Source: Acanthaster planci (Eukaryota; Echinodermata; Asteroidea; Valvatida; Acanthasteridae). From it: a DNA stretch of 64,000 nt. A program made the translations under genes and the position numbers. Below, one piece after another: positions 49,801 to 60,423 of the stretch (position 1 is its first letter; the number at the start of each line of letters is the position of its first letter). The notes beneath the pieces were generated by a model. That model was given only the letters and a program-made list of their open reading frames with translations, did not search any database and was not told where the DNA came from. The stretch covers positions 582,986 through 646,985 of the forward strand of contig NW_019091457.1 of the NCBI RefSeq assembly GCF_001949145.1. The letters run 5' to 3'.

Positions 49801-52800
49801 GCTCGCATCTCATTTGTAGTGTTTCGCTGCCGAAACACAACAAAGGACCGTTTGTGTATATTGATCCTTCGAGTATTAAAGAGCCTTTTGATGGTTGATG
49901 CATGAGTGCGCCAGTCCACCATACTGGCATTCTAGATTCTTATTCAAATTTTAAGTAGATTTACCATAACGTCAATGTTTTCCCTGTGACAATTTTATTA
50001 AATTCATGAGACCTGCACATGGATTTGTAAATACTGATCTCTTATGAGGCGCATATGAAATTGCTTATAGGGAGATTGTTTATTTCCAAATGTATGGGCA
50101 TGTACACGTGTATTTGTGCTAGCCATATATACATGTACATTAATGCACATTGGCAAAGTAAATGCCACATCTACATGTCGTTTTGACAGTTGTATGTAAA
50201 AAATGGAAAAACTACGTGGAACATAGCAGAACAGACTTATGCCTTGAATGCTAGAACATAATGCACATGTATACATGTACCTGTACATGTACATGTAGCC
50301 ACAGACAAACACGCCCCAGCTAGCCCCAGCAAAATGTGCTTCAATCACCTTTCTGATGCAAATGCAAACCAAAACACAGTGGACTGATAGAAGTGGACTT
50401 AAGACTCATTTTGCCGAATCAAGTCGCGTGTGTCATCGCTTCTGGCAATATCACACATCAGCATCTGCCAAACTATTTAAAAATTAATATTGTCAACCTC
50501 TGTCGCTATTGTGTTCTCTTTTGTTCTCCTCACATTGGCCGTTGCCCGTAATCAGTTGAATTTGCATGTAGAGGTTATTCTTGTAACCATCAATCAAAAA
50601 CATGTATACCATGTAATTTAAAATTTGTAGATATAGTGAATGTTGGAAAGCCAGATTTGGTATTTCTTTCTCACATGCTGCCATTTCAAAGACAAGAGTA
50701 TCACTTAAAATGTGGCAAAGATATCAAAGGACTGGAAGTGTGACACCAACAGATTTACTGCCGAAATCAGCTGGGAGCCGATAGACATGTATACAATGTT
50801 TGTACGGAGAGGTTGAACATTCTTACTTATCTCTGAGGAATAGTTTGGTTTTGAAGAGTGCAACCAGACGCTTTGCTATAAACCCGTTTTAATACTGCAG
50901 ATCCTGCAATTATTTTCTTGAACATTCCTTTTTAAGGTAATTTCCACATCATTCCACAATGCTTGCAATATTTACAAGATGTACGATACCAATGGAAGAA
51001 GTGAATTAATTTGTCCGTTTGGTTTGTTTTTTATAATGTTGCCAGCGGATGGATCTTTGTTGTATTACTCCAACCAGTATTTCTATTGTCCTTTGGTTTT
51101 TTTGTTTGTTTGTTGTTTAAAAGATATTCTGTGCCTCTTCTTAGCAATCCCCAGTTCAAGTTCAGATGATTTTTGGCTGTTTTGGTTTCCTTCCCCCACT
51201 GTGTCAGTTTTCTGGGTTACCTACATGTAAGCGTATGTTTACAGTTTGTCATCGTCTACAAAAAATGATCATCAGGATTTTTACCAGTACATGGATATTC
51301 CTCAGGAGTCAAGATTCACTTTGCAAGGCATTTGGAACATTCCGTAACCTCTGTAACAGCATTTGAGCAGAGAACTCCCCCCTCGGGAATTGTCTTTCTT
51401 CTGGAGAAGTGAACTTCTGTCATGACCCCGTTTGTACCTGATCTGACATCTTCCCTGATCTCCTTCCAGGGGAGCTGGGCAACCTGGGAGGCAAAGAGAT
51501 GACGGAGGAGGAGGCGGAGCAGGCCCAGCTGATTGAGGAGCAGCGGCAGGAGCAAGAGAATGAGCGCAAGGCGCGGCACGAGAAGATGGAGGCAGAGCGT
51601 GAGGTGGAGAGGCAGAGAATACGAGACAAGGTAGGTGTATGTACTGTATGCAGGCCTGCGAAGGCCACAAAGGAGGAACAAAATGCAGAAAGGAGGAGGA
51701 TTTTGACACAACTGCATGTCTTGTTTGGAGACAAAATGGCTTTACAATGCACTGTTGCACTTAACTTATTGGCCTATGGACTGCATGCACTGCAGCATGC
51801 AGAGGCCATTTTGTATCCAGGTTTCTGGTTTCCATAAACACATAAATGCCTTGTGCACTGCCTCTTGGTGTGGGCAGTTATTCCTTGCTTGAAAAATACA
51901 AGTTTACAACATCACAAGCAGTGCATACATTTTATTTGGGTAGTTATCCATGGGTCTTAGGAGGAAAGAATTGGTGTAACTACTCTTAAGCAGAAAGCAC
52001 TGCTTAGCAAGTTTATGTTCTAAGCAAACGTCATCTGTGAACCAGTCGCAAAAAGTAAACACGGCATGACATTTGGGCTTGCAACCTCCTTCCTTTGCTC
52101 ACTGTAGAAGGTTTCCACACTTAGCTTTGAACCTTGATATGTGCAAAGGTACGTAGATGAAAACATAAGTTGTGAAGAGAGGAGGGGTACACGCATTTGA
52201 TACTAAATGCTAGATCTCTGGTATTCTGGCGTAACTTTGCAGAACAACTATCACGTCACCTTTCTGTGTTCTATGTGGGTCATTCCATGAGGCTGGGGCC
52301 CAATTTGTGACGGTGTCCTTGTTATATCCAAAACTTTTACCACTTGTCATGACCTGTAGAGTAGGTCATTTACTCTGTCGAAATAATGCACACCTCTGTA
52401 TTCAGCTTTGGAAAATGTATAACAATGTCGATTTGGAATCCACACGCAGGGAAATAGCTTTTCATTTTTACAGAACCTATGTAACAACTGACAACGTCAC
52501 AAATTGTGCCCCAACCTCATGGAATGACCCATTAACGTTCTGTACCAAGGGTAGATCAGGAACTCAGGTTCAGGGGATTCAAATTCAGGAAGTTCAACTT
52601 TTTGGGAAGGAAAGAAAGTGGAACAATTTCAATAAATACAATTTCAAGAACAAATACACAAAGAGTTCCTTTTCGGGGGATGGGTTGATGTTCCCCGTTC
52701 TCCCTTGCCTTCATCCGCCAGTGTTCTGTCCCACTTTTTACCTCTCTTCCGTCTCTCTCCCCCCCCCCAAAAAAAAGTACGGTTTGAAGAAAAAGGAGAA

Positions 52801-55800
52801 AGAGGACCCGGAAGCGGACAGTGCCGGTCGGATCTCTCGGAAGAAGAAAACACCGGCCGAGATGCAGGCAGCGATGGGTCCACCTGCAGAAGAGGAAGAA
52901 CAAGGTCTGCTAGACGGCTTGTGCTGCTGTTTTGATTTCCTTTAGAATCTGTAGCGGCTCTGGGCAATCTCTGATGCGGTGATCTTATTCATGATCGAGG
53001 AGGCTGCAGATGTGGGCAGCGGAGAGAATTGCAGAGCAGTGAATAATCATGCTGGGAGCAGAAGTTTTTCGGCTCCATTAAAATTGTGCCCATTTGCAGA
53101 CTACTGTTTTCAGTAGTGGTGCTGAGACATTGGCATTTCTGCAAGATTGCCCTGTTGGCTTAACAGCCTCCAATATATGAATAAGATCAGTGCGTTGGGA
53201 GTGCTTTGTCTTTAGCTCTTAGAGCTCATTTTACATACTTTGCATGGATATGTAGCGTTAGTTTCTTGAACTTGCTAAGAGCAAGATGCTAGTCTGGGCC
53301 CAATTTCGCAGGGCTGCTTAGCAGTTGGCCAAAAAATCCTGCTCACTACAGCGGAAAAATTTGCTACCTTTAAGCACCATTACATGGCAATGCTTGACCT
53401 GGTTGGCACATGCATAGAGATTTCCAATGTGTTGTTACTACGTGAAACAAATTTTTCCTCCAAGGTAAGCATGCCTTTTGCCATGTTACTGCTTACGGTC
53501 ACCAATGAAATTATGGAGTCTACGTGCATGTGTAAAATCATATGCTTAGCAGTGCTGTGAAACTGAGCCCTGGTTACAGACAACGCTAAGTCCACAAGAG
53601 ACCGCTTTTTACACTGGGCACAACTCCGTTTGTTGTTACAAGCTCAATACCCAGGGAAAAGCAATTTATTATTTTCTCGGTATATATTAAAACCCCAGAC
53701 CTGGTTGCCTAGAAGCGAATGGATTTTTCCTGTGCGACTTTGGGTGATAACACCATGCAGTTTCTGTGTGTTCTACCCGTATACGTGGCATATATGTGTG
53801 TGGCTTCCACGTATACACGCAGCATGAAAATAGCCATACCTGTGTTTTAAATGTAGCCACTTTTTTATTTTGCAGGGAAATATGTTTTTCATCAGAATTT
53901 TTTTTTTTTTTCAATGTTTGACAGGGCTTATCTCATATTTTTTCAAATGTACTTACATGTAGACTCGAATGCAGTCACCTACACCAGGGATCATTTTATA
54001 AAGTTGCCAGAATTCAATAATTTTTATTTGTTTTGGTTGATCAGCCATGGTTCTGTGTAACTCAGCCAGTTATGAATTTATGTTTTTAAAAATGACATTG
54101 ACATACGAATGGCCTTTTTTGACACTGTTAGCTTGTTATTGAACCCTAAAAAGTCAAATAGCTGTTTCCTATTTGACATAAAAGTGTTCCTTTTTTATTT
54201 GATCTAAAAATGAACGGATAAAGTCTTATGATGCCCAGCACTTGAGACATATGGCAAGAGGATTAGATTCTGATGAGCACAGGAAATGCATCTCCCAGAT
54301 CCTGTGTGTTGCATATTGTGGAGACACATTGTATAAGTTTGGTCAGGCTTAAGTTCATGAACTCGCTGATGCGCTCTGATGAAATTAACTGGACATCTCA
54401 CTTAATTTGCAGAAGGAATCGTGGGCGCTGTCTTTGTACCACATTTCCCCATGCCCTGGATTTTTTTTCCTGGAAAACACAGATGTAATATTTTCTGATT
54501 ATTGGCACTTAAATGCGACAAACTGCAGAAGCGCAGGCAGATTGTTGATTGATGATGAGGGGGGGATCTCAGACAGGGACATTGAAGATGTCTTCTTCAT
54601 GCATTTTGTCGCACAGGGCTCTTTTTCAATGTAAAATCAGCATCATCAAGATGCGAAGGCCCCACATTAAGAGGGGTAACATGAACAAGATTCTGTCCTC
54701 CCTAGGTTGTGTATCTGAACAGGTTGGCACGGTAACCAAGGTCTTTTCATGGGAACCTGTATGAATCTTCTCAAATCCTGCACTGTGCAGGTTACCAGTT
54801 ACAAGCTCTCCTCACTTCAACCTTCAACAGGTATCATGCACCTTACAGAATGAGAGTAGTGGGGCTCTACCTTCCTAAATCCACAAGAAATCCTTCCCAG
54901 TTTTCCTCCTGGATTTTGGTGGAGGTGGGAGGAGAGGGGGGGGTAATTCTCCGAAGGAATTTTTTTTTAACCAAAGTTGGATTTCCTGGGGTGAAGCAGA
55001 GTGTTTGGACGATTTTGGAAAAGGAATAAGGCAGCTTTAGGAGCACTTATACAGGAACGAGGGATGTTGGGAATCCTCAGTGAGAAAGTCCCAGATCTGC
55101 CTGGTTCTGAATTCTTGCATTGTTTTCTTGTGACAACTCTGTCAACTGCATGAACACTGCATCGGTGTGTTGTCCACGAGGCTTTGGATGATCATTTAGC
55201 CATCTTGTGCGCATGAATCTTGCCTGACTCAGTTGTTCTCACACTCCCTCAACTCTCTGTTGTCTTACGTGCACAGTATCATCATCTTGTAAATACTAAC
55301 CATGGGATATATTTGTGCTTGTCTGTCTGTCTGTCTGTGAATTGATGTGCTTGTAAATTTGCGAAAATTTGTACAAATAGCAAATTGGAATTTTTTGTTT
55401 TCCAGAATCTTAAGCAGTAACCAATAATTGTAAAAAAAAATTGCTTAGACGTTGGCTCCAGACAATGCGCTATTTGTGCACACTGACATGCTCAGCTCTC
55501 TCCTTTTTACAGCAGGTGTCTATCTTACATTCAGGGTCTTTTGCTCCAATCAAACTTCAAAAATTCCACACTGACAAAGTAAACTTCCGACAAAGTGTAC
55601 CTCCAATCCTTAAATATTTTAAATATTTATATGGCCACTAAGGTACATGCCTTAAAAAAACCCAAGAAACAGAGAACCAAGAAAAACTGGTTCTGAGTAC
55701 GCATCTACAACTAGTTTGTCCCTGATGCATGTTTTTTCCCGTTCAGTTCCCTTCACGGCATGTATTGCTTTGTTGAATATGAACTCGTCAGAATGCAGTT

Positions 55801-58800
55801 GCCCGCAAGCTCCTGATGCAAAGTGCTTGGAGTGTAATGGACACTGAAGGAAATGCAGGTTAAGAGAACAAATACGTGCATCATTCCATTCTGTAAAGAG
55901 GATCACACTGTATTCATTAGCCCTGCGGTGGCCTCAGCAGTTGGAAGTTGCTAAAACTGTTGCATTTTTACTTCAATAATCCATCAAAAGCTCTTTAGTT
56001 CAAGTAGATAGGATTTTCTGAAAAGATGCCCAAGATTCCAAAAGGGTGTCTCATAAAAGAAAAGCTCAGCATATGATATTGTATGCAGAGAAAAGGTTTG
56101 TCCCACTGGTTGAATTTTATTAAGATGTAAAACAATATTTTACATCTTAATAAAATTTAGGTATTTACTCTATCACACACTTCAGAATTCCACTAGAATC
56201 CTCAAAATTTTTTAATTTTTATTAATCTATGTAAGAGTTTGAAACTGCTTCAGTGCCTTCCAATATAGATATCTTAATAGACATTACAACCTGCAATCCA
56301 AGCTTTGCTGGACAAAACAATATGGCACATGTGCACCCCAAGAATCGTTGCTTCATGTACACATCACTTTGATGATTCATTCCTTCACTGTCGCCATCGA
56401 CAGAAGCGACATGGGCCGCAAACCTTGATGGCCTTCCTGCAAATAAATACAGATATATAATCCCCTCTTGAATATTTGTCTGCCACTTAGCATTGCAAAT
56501 AGATTCCAACCTCCCTCCCCCCCATCTCAGGCGGTTAACGTCGTCGATAGATTCAGGGTTGATGGACAGCGCTCTGTCCTCGGGGTAGCATTTCTGGCAA
56601 CCCAACTAGTGACACCATTGGCCTGCCGACCGTGACATTATTCATATGTGTGTGCACGTTAGATGAGGCCATGATGGGTGTCCTAAGCACATCTGATTAC
56701 AAGGTGGGCACGAGGCAAATAGACATTGTTCTCAGCATGGCGGTCACAATTAGTGGACATCAGGTGAATTAATTGGTTGTGTTGGATGTCAGAGTGACCT
56801 TCCCCATAGCCTCTACTACATGGACATGTGCACTGTACGTACCTGCCCATTTTGTTGTCTTGCTTGTATGGGGCTTGATAATTTACCGGTTAAAAGCATT
56901 CAGACTCATAAATTCATTTCATTTTTGAAGTGTAGGGAAAATTATGTGCAAGTCTTTTTCAAAACAGATTTAAATTTTTTAATTTAAAAGTTAAATAAAT
57001 TAGCAATGGGGCCCACCTGTTTGCCATTCAGGGTCCAAAAATATTCACTACAGCAGACATGGGGAGTAGTGTACATGCAGGTCTGAGATAGGTCGATTGC
57101 TAGTTTGATTGATAATCAGAAACTCTGATGTTAGCATATTTCTCCCCTCGAGGCTGTTCTTCACACACTCCAGGAATATTTTTGATGGATCCAGTGCTGT
57201 GCCTTGCACCTGCACATCCACAATCCCTGTGTAAAATGTTGCGTGGTTAAATTGATGGGGCATCCATCGATGATCGTACTTTGGCTGTATAGATGAAGCA
57301 TGCACGCTTGGTGTTCTGCCTTTAACATTTGTGCATAATGAATTTGTTTATCGCGTAGCTTGAATATGTGCATGCGCAAGGCTGCAGATATCTAACAACA
57401 CATTATGGGTAAAATTTGTGCAGGTAATTAAGCAGAAAAACTTTTGCAAGGTAATGTGACCACTCCAACTGAACATGCGAACACATTCGCAACATGACTA
57501 ATATTTGAGATCTATTAATCAAATTCGAAAGATCATTTTTAACCACGCAGGTGCCCTATTTTGTTTCAGCTTTGCGGTGATAGTTGTGTAAAAAGAAGTG
57601 TACAAAGGAAAATAAAAAGGTTCAGTTCTTCAAACGTAATAAGTTCCATCCTGTTTGTATAAGTTCATGTGTAGGCTGGTCATGTGCTCTGTATATTTTA
57701 CTCACACCCGTAGATCTCTGTTGATGGCATTTCTATTGATGTCTATTTCTCAAACCTTTGAGAAATACCGTAGTAATTTTGTAGAAAACATTCTGTAAAA
57801 AAGACCTCAGTACTTCCAGTTTTTCTCTTGACTTTTCCCAATCAGCAAATATTTTCTTAATTTACATGTATATTCGGGTCAAATGTGAGTTGAATGTTTA
57901 GTCTCATTCTAAGGCAGTGGACTTGCTATTTATCCATGGTTTTTGGAACAACCCTGCTTGGGAATTGTGGTTGGATGGTTGGAGGGACATTCAGAATGTT
58001 CAAACAAAACCACTAATATGCTAACTCATATTCAGTAACTTGTTAATCTATATATGAGGATGATAAAAACTGTCTGTGAATAGAGGATATGAAAAGTGAT
58101 ATGTTGCCCCAAGGATTTTGTCCATTGATACGGCGTGTGTCTAATTGTTAACCTGCCTATCATCCTCATCATATTTGGATATCACACTCTACCGAAAACA
58201 GTGCTCTTAAGGAAAAATTCCCCTGTTACTGAAATCATTTACTCGCCCACTCAAATTTCTACTTCAATAAGTTATGTTCTTTTGGAAAAAAAAAATCTAA
58301 CTATGTAAAGTTCTAATGTGCTGCCCTCCCATTCCATTTGATCAATTGTAACAAGATCCATACTTACAGATGGGGGATAAAACCGTCCCGGGCCCTCTGC
58401 AACCACAAATCCCAAGTTCTTTCACTGGGAGATTGGATATGCTCACCGCAAAAATGCCATTCAAGGCCCCCGGGCAACACAAGTCTTACTGTCTCTGAAC
58501 AACTGGCGAGAGCTCGGGAAAACAGCGAATCAGATGTGAAGAAATTGATTTGAATTCATATATGTACAGTGTTTTTCTCTGTTTCTGCCTCCGGTGAGGG
58601 ATTGCACATGTCTCCGATGGCTTTATACATGTACATGTACCTGCAGTCTGTTTCTTAAGATTGTTTTTGTGAAGCAGAAACACACGAAAACATAGGCTGT
58701 GATAAACAAGCGAGTCCTTTTTGCAGGAGTTTAAAGCTGATCCGGCTTGTTTGCAACACATGCGAATGTTCAACAAGATTCTTAAATCAGATTTCCTTTG

Positions 58801-59880
58801 TTTTTTATCAACGTTGGCAAAAAACTCAAGGTTTTAGCATTTTACATGTAAGTGCCACTGAAATCCATGCATTTACAAAACCCTCTAAAAATCAAACCCT
58901 TGACGAGTAATTAAGACTCTTGATGCGTGTATGGTGAACTGACAGAGTTCATATGTAAGGCCAGCAGGTCGCATGCGGAGAGTGCATAATGTCATTGTCA
59001 TAAACACGTGAAGCAGGTGACTAACCACATTTATATGCATGGATTGAATGATGAGGGAGAATTTGTCAGAGGTGCACACCACTAAGACACAAAGCATGTT
59101 GTGTGCATGATGGCATGTGCGTGATGTGGCTTTTAACAAGGAGCAAATGTACTGCATCCATTGGAGTAAGGCAACCAGAGAAAGTAATCTTGCTTATATT
59201 TCTCCAAAGATCTGATTCTGAATATTTTTACCCGTGGTGTTGATTTTTCCCATTTTTTGGGGGGGGGTGGCCTCTCACAGTTTGGGCAAGTTATTATACA
59301 AATGGGTGGATTTTTTAAATTTGTTTAATCAACAATCAGGCATTGAAAGAATGGCTGTGGTGCTAGAAAAGGAATACATGGAATTATATTTAAACACGAA
59401 AATTTGAATTAATTAGGATTTTAGGTGGATGTATCAGTACTTAATTCTTTGGCATAATTCAAAAAGTCAGACCTGCAGAAGTCTTTCTAGATACTGTAGA
59501 TGTTGGTCATTGATCCTGGTATTGGACAAGGTTGGCTTTAAAGATGTTTCCCGTTGAAGCAAAAGTTTGTTCCTATATCTTTAAATGGAAAAAATTTTTT
59601 AACAGGACAGGATATAAGCATACGATTCCAAGCAGTCTCTGCCACTCAAAATGCACATCGGTCATCAGCAGTAGATTAGTAGCTAAGGGGGAAATGAAAT
59701 GACACATGACACGTGTTGAGCTTGCACGTCATCTTGATTCTCCTTCGCTGAAACGGTCTCTGTTTTTCTTTTCTTTCTTTTGCTCTCTCGGTTTTTCTCT
59801 CTCATCCAGGTCTCGTCGACACTGTCATGAACTTTTTCACGCCTCTCACAGACAAAATAAGCGGCTTTTTCGGCAAGTAA
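43877..59880 (+). CDS. CPLX: Complexin, SNARE-binding regulator of synaptic vesicle fusion
   Basis: Presynaptic protein whose central helix binds assembled SNAREs and controls vesicle fusion. Coding exons: 43877-43931, 51470-51630, 52778-52904, 59810-59880, giving 137 residues. If the intron after 52904 is retained, exon 3 runs to a stop at 52945 (127 residues). The N-terminus MAGMAAKMILGNKLDSVKG resembles insect complexins. Exon 2 encodes the accessory helix (Glu/Arg-rich). The central helix RQRIRDKYGLKKKEK spans the exon 2/3 junction, as in the family. The exon 4 tail, GLVDTVMNFFTPLTDKISGF and onward, is amphipathic like the vertebrate C-terminus that binds curved membrane. The 5' UTR acceptor ends at 43709. 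Intron 1 is 7.5 kb. Family identity is near certain; whether it is CPLX1/2- or CPLX3/4-like cannot be said. Confidence 0.93.
44103..44118 (+). CDS. Possible alternative first coding exon of complexin
   Basis: AAAATGG, an excellent start context, opens ATG GCT TCA TTG ATT G followed by the perfect donor GTAAGT after 44118, in phase 1. That is the same phase as the main first exon, so splicing to 51470 gives MASLIGELGNLGGKE. It lies 170 bp downstream of the main first coding exon. No transcript evidence is available. Confidence 0.4.
44125..44268 (+). repeat. Tandem 72-bp duplication
   Basis: Two head-to-tail copies (from 44125 and 44197) start TGTCAGGCAGGTCCCACC and end CAACAGATTTCACCCACA. They differ at only a few bases, so the duplication is fairly recent. 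It begins 7 bp after the putative alternative-exon donor. Confidence 0.85.
44269..48563 (+). other. Complexin intron 1, left part
   Basis: Long intron with many TACATGTA words. A GC-richer block at 47700-48170 stands out from its AT-rich surroundings. It contains no convincing exon and may be regulatory. Otherwise nothing was recognised. Confidence 0.4.
48564..48704 (+). repeat. (CAAA)n / CACCCC minisatellite
   Basis: Runs of CAAACAAACAAA alternate with CACCCC blocks in four irregular units of about 35 bp. Simple-sequence expansion in complexin intron 1. Confidence 0.85.
48705..51469 (+). other. Complexin intron 1, right part
   Basis: AT-rich intron with a T-run near 49275 and TACATGTA clusters near 50270-50300. 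The 49640-49930 segment is less AT-rich and lacks open frames that look coding. No gene was seen. Confidence 0.4.
52276..52531. mobile_element. MITE, TGGGTCATTCC family, well-preserved copy
   Basis: The left end TGGGTCATTCCATGAGGCTG matches the reverse complement of the right end, CAACCTCATGGAATGACCCA, with one mismatch. Arms extend to about 37 bp (GGGCCCAATTTGTGACG and CGTCACAAATTGTGCCCC). It sits 247 bp upstream of complexin exon 3. It is non-coding although an open frame crosses it. Confidence 0.75.
52778..52945 (+). CDS. Complexin exon 3 with retained-intron tail (Cys-rich isoform)
   Basis: The exon starts after an unusual acceptor (C-run, A-run, AG) with Tyr of the central helix. At 52904 it meets an internal weak donor, CAAG|GTCTGC, in phase 1. 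Read-through adds GLLDGLCCCFDFL and a stop. The three adjacent cysteines are candidate palmitoylation sites. The last four residues are FDFL, so it is not a CAAX box. Confidence 0.75.
   Translation, partial: YGLKKKEKEDPEADSAGRISRKKKTPAEMQAAMGPPAEEEEQGLLDGLCCCFDFL
53296..53570. mobile_element. MITE with GGGCCCAATTTC-type ends
   Basis: The left end GGGCCCAATTTCGCAGGGCT continues GCTTAGCA. The right end TGCTTAGCAGTGCTGTGAAACTGAGCCC is its imperfect reverse complement over about 28 bp. Elements with such ends are common in marine invertebrate deuterostome genomes, as I recall. It lies in the intron following the complexin internal donor (52904). Confidence 0.65.
53571..59809 (+). other. Complexin last intron (or 3' UTR of the retained isoform)
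   Basis: About 6.2 kb of AT-rich sequence with no convincing coding exon. It contains (GTCT)4 near 55325 and a perfect hairpin at 56113-56157. It ends in a long pyrimidine tract (59761-59807) preceding the exon-4 acceptor. The 56620-56840 block is less AT-rich and could be regulatory. Confidence 0.45.
56113..56157. repeat. Perfect 20-bp inverted repeat, 5-nt loop
   Basis: The arm AATTTTATTAAGATGTAAAA (56113-56132) is exactly complementary to TTTTACATCTTAATAAAATT (56138-56157), with loop CAATA. It is AT-rich and lies in a complexin intron. Confidence 0.9.
59810..59880 (+). CDS. Complexin terminal exon, amphipathic C-terminus
   Basis: A strong pyrimidine tract and CTCATCCAG acceptor precede 59810. 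In phase 1 from the internal donor at 52904 it encodes GLVDTVMNFFTPLTDKISGF and three more residues before TAA at 59878. The pattern of hydrophobics and the (L/V)DTV start resemble the vertebrate complexin 1/2 C-terminus, which binds membranes. The retained-intron tail begins with similar residues (GLLD). No transcript was available to confirm. Confidence 0.8.
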
Positions 59881-60227
59881 ACTTGTGTCAAAGCTGTCTG
59901 CCATCTGTCATCCTCCTCCCCTCCTCCTCCTCGAGTTACCCCATCATCGTCTCCTTTTCCAAAGCCATTTTCAACGTCTCGATCCCCTCCTGATAGAATT
60001 TTTTCTTTCGCTCTATGCTTGCGCTGCACGTTTGAAGTTCAGTTGTGCTGATGAGAGGAACATGTGTAATGTCTGCACACTCCCACTTTGTACATGTATG
60101 CGCTGTGTGCGTGGCCACACCCTGTGCACTTCATATTTGCCGTGCAAGCATGCCTCAAATTCAGAGTGCACAATTTGACAGAGTTGTGGCCTGGTCCTTC
60201 ACAAAACCATTTGCTATAAACATTCTG
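59881..60227 (+). other. Probable complexin 3' UTR
   Basis: Sequence directly after the terminal stop. It is less AT-rich than the intron. No AATAAA was noticed close by, so the 3' end is unknown. Confidence 0.4.
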
Positions 60228-60423
60228 TAGACCGATTCGATGACGCCATTACTGCGGTGTCCCCGTCACTAAGGCGTGCATTCCTAGGCTTGACAAGCAG
60301 GTGATTTTGGTTAGCAGTGCACTCCCATTGGCTGATGAGGAGGCATTCGATGTGCATCTCTTTGTTCACGCGCGCGGGGACACCGCAGTAATGGCTCCTG
60401 ATTCTTGTCACCAGATCGGTCTA
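60228..60423. mobile_element. MITE flanked by TA, Tc1/mariner-like
   Basis: The left end TAGACCGATTCGATGACG continues CCATTACTGCGGTGTCCCCG. The right end (CGGGGACACCGCAGTAATGG to ATCGGTCTA, 60375-60423) is its reverse complement apart from an 11-nt insertion and scattered changes. A TA at each end suggests the TA target duplication of Tc1/mariner transposases. Length is about 196 bp, non-coding. Confidence 0.75.

Noticed and set aside
52307-52777. Open frame continuing upstream of complexin exon 3
   Set aside because: It runs through a MITE and a pyrimidine tract. Complexin homology begins only at the Tyr after the acceptor at 52777.
34705-59880. Functional link between the prenyltransferase subunit gene and complexin, since some complexins are farnesylated
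   Set aside because: Neither complexin C-terminus seen here has a CAAX box, so adjacency is most simply coincidental.
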